A stretch of DNA of 46,317 bases from Thermomonospora echinospora. Lineage in GTDB: Bacteria; Actinomycetota; Actinomycetes; Streptosporangiales; Streptosporangiaceae. A program made the translations under genes and the position numbers. The notes below the pieces were generated by a model. It was not told where the DNA came from. It saw only the letters and a program-made list of their open reading frames with translations, and did not search any database. The stretch covers positions 1 through 46,317 of the forward strand of contig NZ_FNVO01000035.1 in NCBI RefSeq assembly GCF_900108175.1, given 5' to 3'. Positions 39,697 through 46,317 of this stretch are shown here, piece by piece (the stretch's first letter is position 1; each line of letters begins with the position of its first letter).

Positions 39697-40525
39697 GGAG
39701 ACACAGGCGGCGCTCGGCGCCCTTCTCGGACGATCAGTCCAGGCCTTCGACCTGTCCCAGCCGCTCGAGAACGGCATGCCGTGCTCGCCCAGCCATCCCG
39801 GGTTCCACATGGCGCTGATGCGCCGACATGGCGACCTGATGCGGGGCGCCGGCTCAGGATCGAACGAGATCATCACCTTCGGTGGTCACGTGGGGACCCA
39901 CGTCGACGCCCTGGCCCACGTCGCCGCCCACGGCCAACTGCACGGAGGCATCGACGCCGTTGCCAACAGCGTAGGTGGCCGCCACCGGCAGCTGGGCGCA
40001 GAGACCATCCCGCCGACGCTGTGCCGGGGTCGGCTACTGGACATCCCCCGCGTCCTCGGCCAGGGACGACTCCTGGCGGGCTACGGCGTCACCGTCGACG
40101 ACCTTCAGGCCGCCGCCGGAACGACGCCTATCGAACCCGGTGACGTCGTCCTCGTGAGAACCGGGTGGCCGCAGGTCTACCACGAGTCTGAAACCTATAT
40201 AGGGCACCGCGAAGGCGCGCCGGGGGTGACCGGCCCCGCCGCCGAATGGCTCGCCAACCACGGTGTGCGGGCAGTCGGCTCAGACACCATCGCCTTCGAC
40301 CAGATCCTGCCCGGTCTCGGACACTCACAGATGCCTGCCCATCACATCCTGCTGGTCCAACGCGGCATCCACATCATCGAGGTGCTCAACCTCGAGGAAC
40401 TGGCCGAACACGGCGCCGCGGAGTTCTGGTTCCTGATGATCCCGCTGCGCCTCGTCGGCGCCACCGGATCACCCGTCCGTCCCCTCGCCATCGTCGACCC
40501 GACATCACTGGAGACCAGCCGATGA
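39689..40525 (+). CDS. cyclase-family metal hydrolase (kynurenine formamidase-like)
   Basis: 278 residues of the Cyclase family. The metal-binding motif is HVGTHVD (67-73) followed by the second histidine in ALAHV. Later blocks VLVRTGWPQVY, GPAAEWLANHGVRAVGSDTIAFD and PAHHILLVQRGIHIIEVLNLEELA are typical. Members hydrolyse small amides or lactones such as N-formylkynurenine, isatin or cyclic imides. It starts inside the end of the ATPase gene and overlaps the CoA-transferase by 4 bases (ATGA). A likely job is to open an imported cyclic or amide compound to give the free acid used by the next two enzymes. Confidence 0.88.
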   Translation: MLEETQAALGALLGRSVQAFDLSQPLENGMPCSPSHPGFHMALMRRHGDLMRGAGSGSNEIITFGGHVGTHVDALAHVAAHGQLHGGIDAVANSVGGRHRQLGAETIPPTLCRGRLLDIPRVLGQGRLLAGYGVTVDDLQAAAGTTPIEPGDVVLVRTGWPQVYHESETYIGHREGAPGVTGPAAEWLANHGVRAVGSDTIAFDQILPGLGHSQMPAHHILLVQRGIHIIEVLNLEELAEHGAAEFWFLMIPLRLVGATGSPVRPLAIVDPTSLETSR

Positions 40526-41769
40526 GCGCCCTTCTTCCCCGGCCCTTCGACCCCGCCGCCGTCGGCCCGCTCGAGGGCTGCCGCGTGCTGGACCTGAGCC
40601 GCCTCGTCTCAGGCGGGCACTGCGGCATGGTGCTGGCCGACCTCGGCGCCGACGTGATCAAGATCGAACGGCCTGACGGCGGTGACGAACTGCGTGGCGG
40701 CCGCATCGCAGGAGTCGCAGCTTTCTGGACCGTCTACAACCGCAACAAGCGGTCGGTCAGCCTCAACCTCAAGTCCGAGGATGGCCGCCGGATCCTCCTC
40801 GACCTGATACAGAACGCCGATGCGCTGCTGGAGAACTTCCGACCTGGCACCTTGGAGAAGCTGGGCCTCGGCCCCGACGTGCTGCTGGAAGCGAACCCGC
40901 GGCTGGTGATCACTCGCATCTCGGGGTGGGGCCAAACCGGGCCCTACTGCCAGATGCCCGGATTCGGCACCCTGGCCGAGGCCGTGTCCGGGTTCATGCA
41001 TCGCAACGGTTTCGCCGACCGGCCTCCGGCGCCGCCTCCGACGGCGCTCGCCGACATGGTGGCTGGCCTCTATGCCGCGACGGCGACAGTCGCCGCTGTG
41101 CTCCATGCACGAGGCGGGGGCCCCGGTCAGACCATCGACGTGTCCCTGTTCGAACCCTTGGCCTCGATCATGGGCCCCGACGCGTTGCTCGACCAGCTCG
41201 GCCACCTGCCGACGCGTGGGGAAGGCACTCGCGCCTCATCCGTCAAGGGCGTCTTCCGGACCTCGGACGACAAGTGGCTGGCGCTGTCCGCAGGAGCAGA
41301 GAGGATCGTGAAGAGCCTGTTCGCCGCGATCGGTGAACCCGACGTTCTCGACGACCCGCGGTACAGCGGATACCAGGCCCGACTTGATCACCGGGACGAG
41401 ATCAATGCGATCATCGGACGGTGGATCGAGAACCGTACCTCGGCCCAGGTGCTGGAGGTCTTGCGCGACCAGGGCGTCACGATCGCACCCGTGCTGTCCA
41501 TGGCGGATGCCCGCCAGGACCCCCACTTCCTCGCCCGTGAGGTCTACGTCGATGTCCCCGGGCGCGATGGAGAACCGGAAACGATCGCCATGCACAACGT
41601 CGTTCCCCGCATGTCCGCAACACCCTCGGGTCTACGTCGGCCAGCGCCGAGGCTGGGAGAGCACAACGACGAAGTGCTCGCCGAGATCGGCGTGTCTGAA
41701 GAGGCGATGCGCGATCTCGTCGCCCGCGGCGTCCTCGGCAAGAAGGCGACGGAGGCCGGCGATGCCTGA
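40522..41769 (+). CDS. class III CoA-transferase (CaiB/BaiF family)
   Basis: 415 residues. Blocks seen: CRVLDLSRLVSGGHCGMVLADLGADVIKIERPDGGDELR, ALLENFRPGTLEKLGLGPDVL and ISGWGQTGPY. The aspartate of PPTALADMVAGLYAAT is at the expected catalytic position. The family transfers CoA from one acyl-CoA to an acid such as citramalate, itaconate, mesaconate or crotonobetaine. With the CitE-like lyase directly downstream (8-base overlap), it probably activates the acid that the lyase then splits. It differs in the N-terminal loop from the transferase at 29348, so the two are not recent duplicates. Confidence 0.88.
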   Translation: MSALLPRPFDPAAVGPLEGCRVLDLSRLVSGGHCGMVLADLGADVIKIERPDGGDELRGGRIAGVAAFWTVYNRNKRSVSLNLKSEDGRRILLDLIQNADALLENFRPGTLEKLGLGPDVLLEANPRLVITRISGWGQTGPYCQMPGFGTLAEAVSGFMHRNGFADRPPAPPPTALADMVAGLYAATATVAAVLHARGGGPGQTIDVSLFEPLASIMGPDALLDQLGHLPTRGEGTRASSVKGVFRTSDDKWLALSAGAERIVKSLFAAIGEPDVLDDPRYSGYQARLDHRDEINAIIGRWIENRTSAQVLEVLRDQGVTIAPVLSMADARQDPHFLAREVYVDVPGRDGEPETIAMHNVVPRMSATPSGLRRPAPRLGEHNDEVLAEIGVSEEAMRDLVARGVLGKKATEAGDA

Positions 41770-42625
41770 TCCCGTAGGGAACGCGGTGTGGCGGTCGCTG
41801 CTCTATGTCCCGGCCAACCGCGACCGGTTCGTCCGCAGCGCCGTGTCCTCCAGCGCAGATGCCGTGATCCTCGACCTGGAAGACGCTGTCCCAGCCGAGC
41901 ACAAGGCTGCCGCAAGGGAACAGTTGTCGGGCGCCGTGGCGGCCTTGCGTCAGGGCACGGCGGCCGTGCTGGTCAGGGTCAACCGCCCGTGGACCGCCAT
42001 GATCCCCGACCTGGAGGCAGCCGTGCAGGCTGGTGTTGACGGCGTGATCATCCCCAAGAGCGACGACGCCGGCATGATCCGCACCGTCGACCAAGCACTG
42101 TGCGAGCTAGAAGGAGACACAGCTGGTGCGCCGACGAAGGTCATTCCGCTCATTGAATCCGCCCGCGGAGTGCGTCGGGTCGATGAGATCGTCGACGCCA
42201 GTACTCGCGTCATCGCGGCATCCACCGGAATCGGCGACCTCTGCCTGGACCTCAGGGCCTCCCCTGACAGCACAGCAGTCACGCACGCCTTCACCGAAGT
42301 CGTCCAGGCGACAAAGGCGGCCGGCCGCACACCGCTGGGGCTCGCCGGACTCATCGTCTCCTTCACCGACATCGATCAGTTCCGCGCACTGGCCGCCACG
42401 TCGCGGGCCATCGGCAGCACCGGCGCCTCCTGCATCCACCCACGCCAGATCGGCACACTGAACGAGGTGTTCGGGCCATCGCCCGACGAGATCGACGGCG
42501 CCCGACGCGTGGTGTCGGCCTATGAAGAAGCTGCCGCCGAAGGGCGTGGTTCGGTCATGCTCGGAGACATCTTCATCGACAACGCGAACTACCGGTACGC
42601 CAAGGAACTTCTCGAGCGGGTGTGA
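41762..42625 (+). CDS. CitE-like HpcH/HpaI aldolase / acyl-CoA lyase
   Basis: 287 residues. RSLLYVPANRDRFVRSA and ADAVILDLEDAVPAEHKAAAR are the CitE opening blocks; the acidic residues of LDLEDAV and the glutamate of PLIESARG (about 128) bind Mg2+ and substrate. TGIGDLCLDLRAS and GSTGASCIHPRQIGTLNEVF complete the family pattern. Stand-alone CitE proteins cleave malyl-CoA, citramalyl-CoA or similar beta-hydroxyacyl-CoA thioesters. In this operon it would split the CoA ester made by the preceding transferase. ATG 41762 overlaps the transferase stop. The gap 42626-42733 that follows shows no gene. Confidence 0.9.
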   Translation: MPDPVGNAVWRSLLYVPANRDRFVRSAVSSSADAVILDLEDAVPAEHKAAAREQLSGAVAALRQGTAAVLVRVNRPWTAMIPDLEAAVQAGVDGVIIPKSDDAGMIRTVDQALCELEGDTAGAPTKVIPLIESARGVRRVDEIVDASTRVIAASTGIGDLCLDLRASPDSTAVTHAFTEVVQATKAAGRTPLGLAGLIVSFTDIDQFRALAATSRAIGSTGASCIHPRQIGTLNEVFGPSPDEIDGARRVVSAYEEAAAEGRGSVMLGDIFIDNANYRYAKELLERV

Positions 42626-42733
42626 CCACCAACCGGGCTCATAAGAGATCGACGCACCAAGAGCTAGGAGTCCGGGGTTGATGCTGGTGAGCTCGCGTAA
42701 TCGTCCAGCGGTTGGCGCTGAGAACGATCATGG

Positions 42734-43560
42734 TCAGGGTGGGAGGGTGCTGATCCGGTTCTCGTACTCGCGGCGGGCCTTGCGCTAGGCCAGGACCGCC
42801 GGGATGCCCTGGCCACCGTCGAGCGGCTCGCAGCGGGTGAGGAGTTGGCGGTGCACGGCGGGGACGGCGCTGACGCGCAGGGTGTAGCCCTGGCCGCGCC
42901 GTACGGTCACCCCCTGGTCGAGCGCAGCCCGCTCGGCGGGCTCCAGGTCGGTCGCGCGGGGGAAACCGGCGACCTTGCCCGGCATGTCGAGGGTGACCGG
43001 CAGCTCCGGAGCGGGGGCGTCCTCCTCGATGGCGGTGTGGTCGGGCAGGAGGTCGGCGACGGCGGTGCGGATCGCGCCGCGGCTGACGTCGTGGTCGCGG
43101 GCTAGGCGGCGATGGAGCGGCCTTCCAGGTACGCGGTGCGGACGTCGCCGGTCTTGTCGGCCGGGACGGCGGGGCGGCGTCCGCCCTTGCTGCCCTTGGC
43201 CTTGGCGGCGCGCAGTCCGTCGTAGGTCAGTTCGCGCTGGAGGTCGCGCTGGAGTTCGCCGGCGGCGGCGAGGGTCTGCGCCATGAACTTCACGGTGGAC
43301 AGTAGTTCTCCGGTGCGCGGGTGGCGGGCGGTGAGGTCCATGGCGGAGAACGCGCCGTCGTGGATGCGCAGGGCGAGCCGGTCGCGGTGCAGGACGTCGA
43401 GCACGTCGAGGATGTGCCCGGTGCCGCGTACGAGGCGGAACATCTCGGAGAAGTGCACGGTGTCCCCGGGCCGGGCGTAGTCGAGGAGCGCGCGGGGTGC
43501 GGCCGGTGCGAGCGCCGGTGGCGGGCTCGCGGTCGCGACCGAGACGCGGGAAGGGCACAC
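42734..43560 (-). pseudogene. serine recombinase, truncated and disrupted
   Basis: The minus-strand reading gives ALLDYARPGDTVHFSEMFRLVRGTGHILDVLDVLHRD, then GELLSTVKFMAQTLAAAGELQRDLQRE and AKGSKGGRRPAVPADKTGDVRTAYLEGRSIAA, a resolvase-family recombinase. The N-terminal catalytic part (YxRVS) is missing. Near 43104 one base is lost, creating a stop; the match continues in the next frame as LARDHDVSRGAIRTAVADLLPDH. A TAG at 42785 interrupts again where related proteins have glutamine, and RKARREYENRISTLPP follows to a stop at 42734. Three lesions make it non-functional. It marks the right edge of the acid-uptake region. Confidence 0.75.
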
Positions 43561-43588
43561 CGGCCATGCGTGCGGGGCCGGGGCGGGG

Positions 43589-44212
43589 TCAGCCGCCGTC
43601 CGCTGTGGCGGGCGAGGGGGAGTGGAGAAGTCTGCTGAACCAGCGGCGGAGGTAGGCGCGGAACTCCTCCGGCGACCGGGGCGGATGGCCGGGGTCTATG
43701 ACGAAGGACTGCAGCAGCCGGAGCATGAGTTCGACGAGTTCGTCCAGGTCGGTGGCGGTGTAATCGCGGGCGGTCCAGTCGATGTCGAAGCGGGTGAGGA
43801 TCATGCGGCCGAGCGCCATCGCGGTGGGCGAGGTGATGCTCTGGGTGAAGGTGCCGGTATGGCCGCTGGCCAGCAGGATCCCGAGGTACGGATCGTTTGG
43901 CAGTTCTTGGATCGTATGGAGCATGCCCTCGGCCAGGATTTCGGCGTCGCCGCTGATGGGGGCGACGTGGGCGGCGAGCCGGTCCAGGAAGTCGCCGACG
44001 GCGTGCTGGGCGGCGGCCACGAGTAGTTCCTCAGTGCCGGCGAAGTAGAAGTAGACGGTTTGCCGGGTGACGCCGAGTTCCTTGGCGACGTCGGCCAGGC
44101 GGGTCTTGGCCCCGTACCGGTCGATGCACCGCATCGTCGCCTCGATGATCCGGCCTCGGGCCTCGACGTCGTCGCCCGGCTGGTCACCGCGCCATCCATG
44201 CGTCCTGGCCAT
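43589..44212 (-). CDS. TetR family transcriptional regulator
   Basis: 207 residues from the ATG at 44212, which has GGAGG 9 bases upstream; a GTG at 44233 is possible but lies on that ribosome site. The helix-turn-helix reads IIEATMRCIDRYGAKTRLADVAKELGVTRQTVYFYFAGTEELL, with Y-F replacing the common Y-H. The C-terminal domain (MLHTIQELPNDPYLGILL, RDYTATDLDELVELMLRLLQSFVIDPG) resembles actinobacterial regulators of steroid or lipid oxidation genes. It is divergent from the Rieske oxygenase and probably controls it. Confidence 0.9.
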   Translation of the reverse strand: MARTHGWRGDQPGDDVEARGRIIEATMRCIDRYGAKTRLADVAKELGVTRQTVYFYFAGTEELLVAAAQHAVGDFLDRLAAHVAPISGDAEILAEGMLHTIQELPNDPYLGILLASGHTGTFTQSITSPTAMALGRMILTRFDIDWTARDYTATDLDELVELMLRLLQSFVIDPGHPPRSPEEFRAYLRRWFSRLLHSPSPATADGG

Positions 44213-44315
44213 CGCGCGCCGCCTCCGATCCACCTGCCGTCGTTCCCGGACGGATCCCTGCGATCCTAAGGGGCCGCGATCGGCCCCGGTCCGCGCACAG
44301 GGCCGCCGAGCGCTC

Positions 44316-44350
44316 TTGACTAGACGACTACCATTATATGTATGGTCGTT
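44316..44350. promoter_or_regulatory. Rieske gene promoter with TetR-type dyad
   Basis: TTGACT (44316-44321) is a good -35; TATGTA (44337-44342) or TGTATG (44339-44344) can serve as -10 at 15-17 bases. The imperfect dyad ACCAT - N7 - ATGGT (44330-44346), extended by CGAC/GTCG, overlaps the -10, a usual TetR operator position. AT-rich sequence stands out against the surrounding GC-rich DNA. Confidence 0.5.
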
Positions 44351-44352
44351 TT

Positions 44353-45555
44353 ATGACGGACATCGCCGTGCCCCCCGGCCGCTCCGCCGCGCCGCTGGAC
44401 GAATCGCTGACCGACCGCGCCCTGGACATCGCCGTGCGCAAGACGACGGAGATGGCCGACAGCACCCTGGCGGTGCCGCTGTCGTACTACCGCGATCCCG
44501 CCCTGTACGAGCGCGAGCTCGCGCTGCTCAAGACCACCCCGCTCGCCATCGGGCAGAGCGCGCAGCTCACCGAGCCGCACGCCTATTTCGTCCGCACGGT
44601 CCTGGGCAGTTCGCTGCTGGTCACCCGGGACGCCGACGGCAAGGCGCACGTCTTCCTCAACTACTGCCGCCATCGCGGCGCCCGTCCCGCCGAAGGTGAG
44701 GGCGTCGCGCGCCGCTTCACCTGCCCGTACCACGCCTGGTCCTACGACTCCAAGGGCTGCCTGGCCTCGTTCCCCGGCCGGGCCGGCTTCCCGAACCTGG
44801 ACAAGAGCCGCTACGGCCTGGTCGAACTCCCCTCGCAGGAGCGCCACGGGTTCGTGTGGGCGGTGCTGACCGCCGGCGCCCCGCTGGACCTGGACGCCCA
44901 CCTCGGCCCGCTGGACGCCGAGCTCGCCCAGTGGAGGTACCAGGACTACGGCTACCTGACGGCCCGGGAGTTCACCTCAGGTGTGAGCTGGAAGGGCGCG
45001 CTGGAGGCCTTCGCGGAGGGCTACCACTTCCCCTTCGTCCACGGCGAGAGCGTCATCGGCCAGAACACCCTGGCCGACACCTCGATCCACGACACCTTCG
45101 GCCGGCACCACCGGATGGGCTTCCCCTTCAACTGGATCACCGCCCTCGCCGACGCCCCCGGCGAAGCGACGCGGCCCGACCGCACCCCGAGCGCGAACAT
45201 GGGCATCATCTACTGGATCTATCCCAACCTCATCCTGGCCAACAGCATGGTCGGTGTGGAGATCATCGACATGCTCCCCCACGACGCGCCGACCACCTGC
45301 ACCGTGCGGCACAGCTGGATGGGCGTCACCCCCGCCACGGACGAGGTGACCACGGCCATGTACCAGGACGTGTACGAACAGGTCCACGCCGCCGTCCGCG
45401 ACGAGGACTTCCTCATGCTGCCCAGCTGCGGCGACGGCGTCCGCAACGGCCAGCACGACCACATGCTCATCGGCCGCAACGAGATCGGCGTCCAGCACAT
45501 GATCCGCACCATGGCCGACGTCCTGGACATCGCCCTCGACACCGATCGCCTCTAG
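44353..45555 (+). CDS. Rieske aromatic-ring-hydroxylating oxygenase, alpha subunit
   Basis: 400 residues. The Rieske cluster ligands are C105-x-H107 (CRHRGARP) and C124-xx-H127 (CPYHAWSY). The catalytic iron motif is H225 and H230 in EGYHFPFVH, with the third ligand probably an aspartate near the C-terminus (RDEDFLMLPSC). The family adds O2 to rings or performs demethylations using electrons from a ferredoxin/reductase. ATG 44353 (MTDIAVPPG) is chosen; ATG 44338 lies within the promoter. No ribosome site is visible, so the transcript may be leaderless. No reductase gene is adjacent, because an IS3 element follows the stop codon directly. Confidence 0.9.
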   Translation: MTDIAVPPGRSAAPLDESLTDRALDIAVRKTTEMADSTLAVPLSYYRDPALYERELALLKTTPLAIGQSAQLTEPHAYFVRTVLGSSLLVTRDADGKAHVFLNYCRHRGARPAEGEGVARRFTCPYHAWSYDSKGCLASFPGRAGFPNLDKSRYGLVELPSQERHGFVWAVLTAGAPLDLDAHLGPLDAELAQWRYQDYGYLTAREFTSGVSWKGALEAFAEGYHFPFVHGESVIGQNTLADTSIHDTFGRHHRMGFPFNWITALADAPGEATRPDRTPSANMGIIYWIYPNLILANSMVGVEIIDMLPHDAPTTCTVRHSWMGVTPATDEVTTAMYQDVYEQVHAAVRDEDFLMLPSCGDGVRNGQHDHMLIGRNEIGVQHMIRTMADVLDIALDTDRL

Positions 45556-45625
45556 GATGAGCTTCCCCCTGTAGCACGGACTGCTGACCTGAGGTCACCT
45601 GTGATCATCAGGAAGGATGTCCGCC

Positions 45626-45922
45626 ATGCCCTCACCGCACCCACCCGAGTTCCGCCGCCGCGCCGTCGAGCTGGCGCGCCAGGGTGACAAACCGCTCGTC
45701 CAGCTCGCCAAGGACCTGGGAATCAGCCGTTCCTGTCTGCAGAACCGGGTCAGCCAGGCCGACGCCGATGACGGCCAAAGCGGCGAGTCCGGTCGGCTGA
45801 CGAGCACTGAGAAGAAGGAACTGGCCGAACTGCGGCGCCGTAACCGGCAGCTGGAGACCGAAAACGAGATCTTCAAGCGGGCCGCCGCCTACTTCGCCCG
45901 CGAAAACGTCTTCCCAAAGTAA
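45626..45922 (+). CDS. IS3-family transposase OrfA
   Basis: 98 residues from ATG 45626. An ATG at 45617 in frame is too close to the GGAAGG ribosome site at 45611. The N-terminal helix-turn-helix reads FRRRAVELARQGDKPLVQLAKDLGISRSCLQNRV. A leucine-zipper-like coiled coil follows (KKELAELRRRNRQLETENEIFKRAAAYF). OrfA binds the IS ends and regulates; the active transposase is the OrfA-OrfB fusion made by frameshifting at 45913. Confidence 0.93.
   Translation: MPSPHPPEFRRRAVELARQGDKPLVQLAKDLGISRSCLQNRVSQADADDGQSGESGRLTSTEKKELAELRRRNRQLETENEIFKRAAAYFARENVFPK
45913..45919 (+). promoter_or_regulatory. slippery heptamer for -1 frameshifting
   Basis: C-CCA-AAG in the OrfA frame, a fit to X-XXY-YYZ, ending directly before the OrfA TAA at 45920. 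Slipping one base back reads CCC-AAA-GTA-ATC and continues into the OrfB frame without a stop. Confidence 0.7.
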
Positions 45923-46317
45923 TCTACTCGCTGGTCCGTGAACTCGCCGCCGACTCAATCCCGGTCGCGGTGGCCTGCCGGGTATTGAACGTCTCCACCT
46001 CGGGATACTACGACTGGCTCGGGCGGCCCGAATCACCGCGTGCTCTGCGCAACAAGGAACCGGCGAAGATGATCCGCGAAATCCATGCAGAATCGCGCGG
46101 CAGCCATGGCTCGCCACGGGTACATGCCGAGCCGGCGCTCGGGCTGGGCGAGCAGGTGAACCGCAAGCGGGTGGAGCGGCTGATGCGCCGGGCCGGGCTG
46201 CAGGGCGTCTACCGGCGGCGAGGGCGCCGCGACCTGGTGAACGCCGCGACGGAGGAGGACCTGGTGCAGCGCCACTTCGACGTCGCCGGCCCCGACCGGC
46301 TGTGGCTCACCGATATT
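45916..46317 (+). CDS. IS3-family transposase OrfB, N-terminal part
   Basis: 134 codons in the -1 frame relative to OrfA, cut by the window edge. VIYSLVRELAADSIPVAVACRVLNVSTSGYYDWLGRP is the HTH_21 region, then AKMIREIHAESRGSHGSPRVHAEPALG and VNRKRVERLMRRAGLQGVYRRRGRRD. The last visible residues, RLWLTDI, hold the first aspartate of the DDE catalytic triad. It has no good start of its own and is probably made only as the OrfAB fusion. No frameshift or stop is seen in the visible part, so the element may be active. Confidence 0.9.

Larger units (their letters stand above)
45559..46317 (+). mobile_element. IS3-family element, left part
   Basis: Begins just after the Rieske stop (about 45559, TGAGCTTCCCCCTGTAGC) and runs past the right edge of the window. 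It has two overlapping frames, orfA and orfB, in the usual IS3 order. The right end and target duplication are outside the window, so the left boundary is an estimate from the TG start and the gene layout. Confidence 0.8.

Noticed and set aside
1-46317. CRISPR arrays, tRNA or rRNA genes, riboswitches.
   Set aside because: No regularly spaced repeats, cloverleaf-like sequences or known aptamer cores were recognised on reading; this was not a computed search.

Overview
The window is high-GC DNA with GTG starts, AGGAGG-type ribosome sites and dense TetR, IclR, MarR and GntR regulators. Its gene families are typical of large-genome soil actinomycetes such as Streptosporangiales or Streptomycetales. 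The species cannot be named from sequence alone. No tRNA, rRNA or CRISPR array was seen.

Region 1 (1-24,936) is a catabolic region that looks built for a rhamnose- and glucose-decorated terpenoid or steroid. It holds a KshA-like Rieske oxygenase cut by the left edge and a minus-strand operon GH78 rhamnosidase - SDR - GH3 beta-glucosidase. The upstream end of that operon is a deletion scar joining the start of a GH1 gene to the tail of an MFS gene. Next come a TetR regulator, a 14-TM MFS transporter, an IclR regulator, a second TetR, and an operon of SDR, serine beta-lactamase-fold esterase and SnoaL-like protein. A secreted GH106-type rhamnosidase, an alpha/beta-hydrolase plus HAPMO-type Baeyer-Villiger monooxygenase pair, and a MarR-controlled operon (SMP-30 lactonase, SDR, ferredoxin, P450, ferredoxin) complete it. 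The same inverted repeat, AAACCnAG-N5-CTnGGTTT (degenerate in one copy), lies upstream of the GH1/GH78 operon, the MFS gene and the GH106 gene, which suggests one regulon. I infer extracellular and intracellular deglycosylation followed by oxidation of the aglycone; the substrate is unproven.

Region 2 (24,937-27,590) is a scarred stretch: a DUF6879-like gene with an altered 3' end, a truncated FxLD-system methyltransferase and decayed transposase pieces.

Region 3 (27,590-32,159) is a three-gene oxalate operon: oxalyl-CoA decarboxylase, formyl-CoA transferase and oxalate-CoA ligase-like enzyme.

Region 4 (32,363-34,848) is a nested mobile element: an IS5-family element with 17-bp ends, split by an IS110-family element flanked by AGACGT. 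Both transposases carry frameshifts.

Region 5 (34,891-42,625) is a divergent GntR regulator and a tightly overlapping operon: lipoprotein binding protein, double permease, ATPase, cyclase-family hydrolase, class III CoA-transferase and CitE-like lyase. It looks like an uptake-plus-cleavage module for an unidentified organic acid. It is bounded by the IS nest on one side and a broken serine recombinase (42,734-43,560) on the other.

Region 6 (43,589-46,317) has a TetR regulator divergent from a Rieske oxygenase that may be leaderless. An IS3-family element with a CCCAAAG slippery heptamer follows directly after the Rieske stop codon and runs off the right edge.
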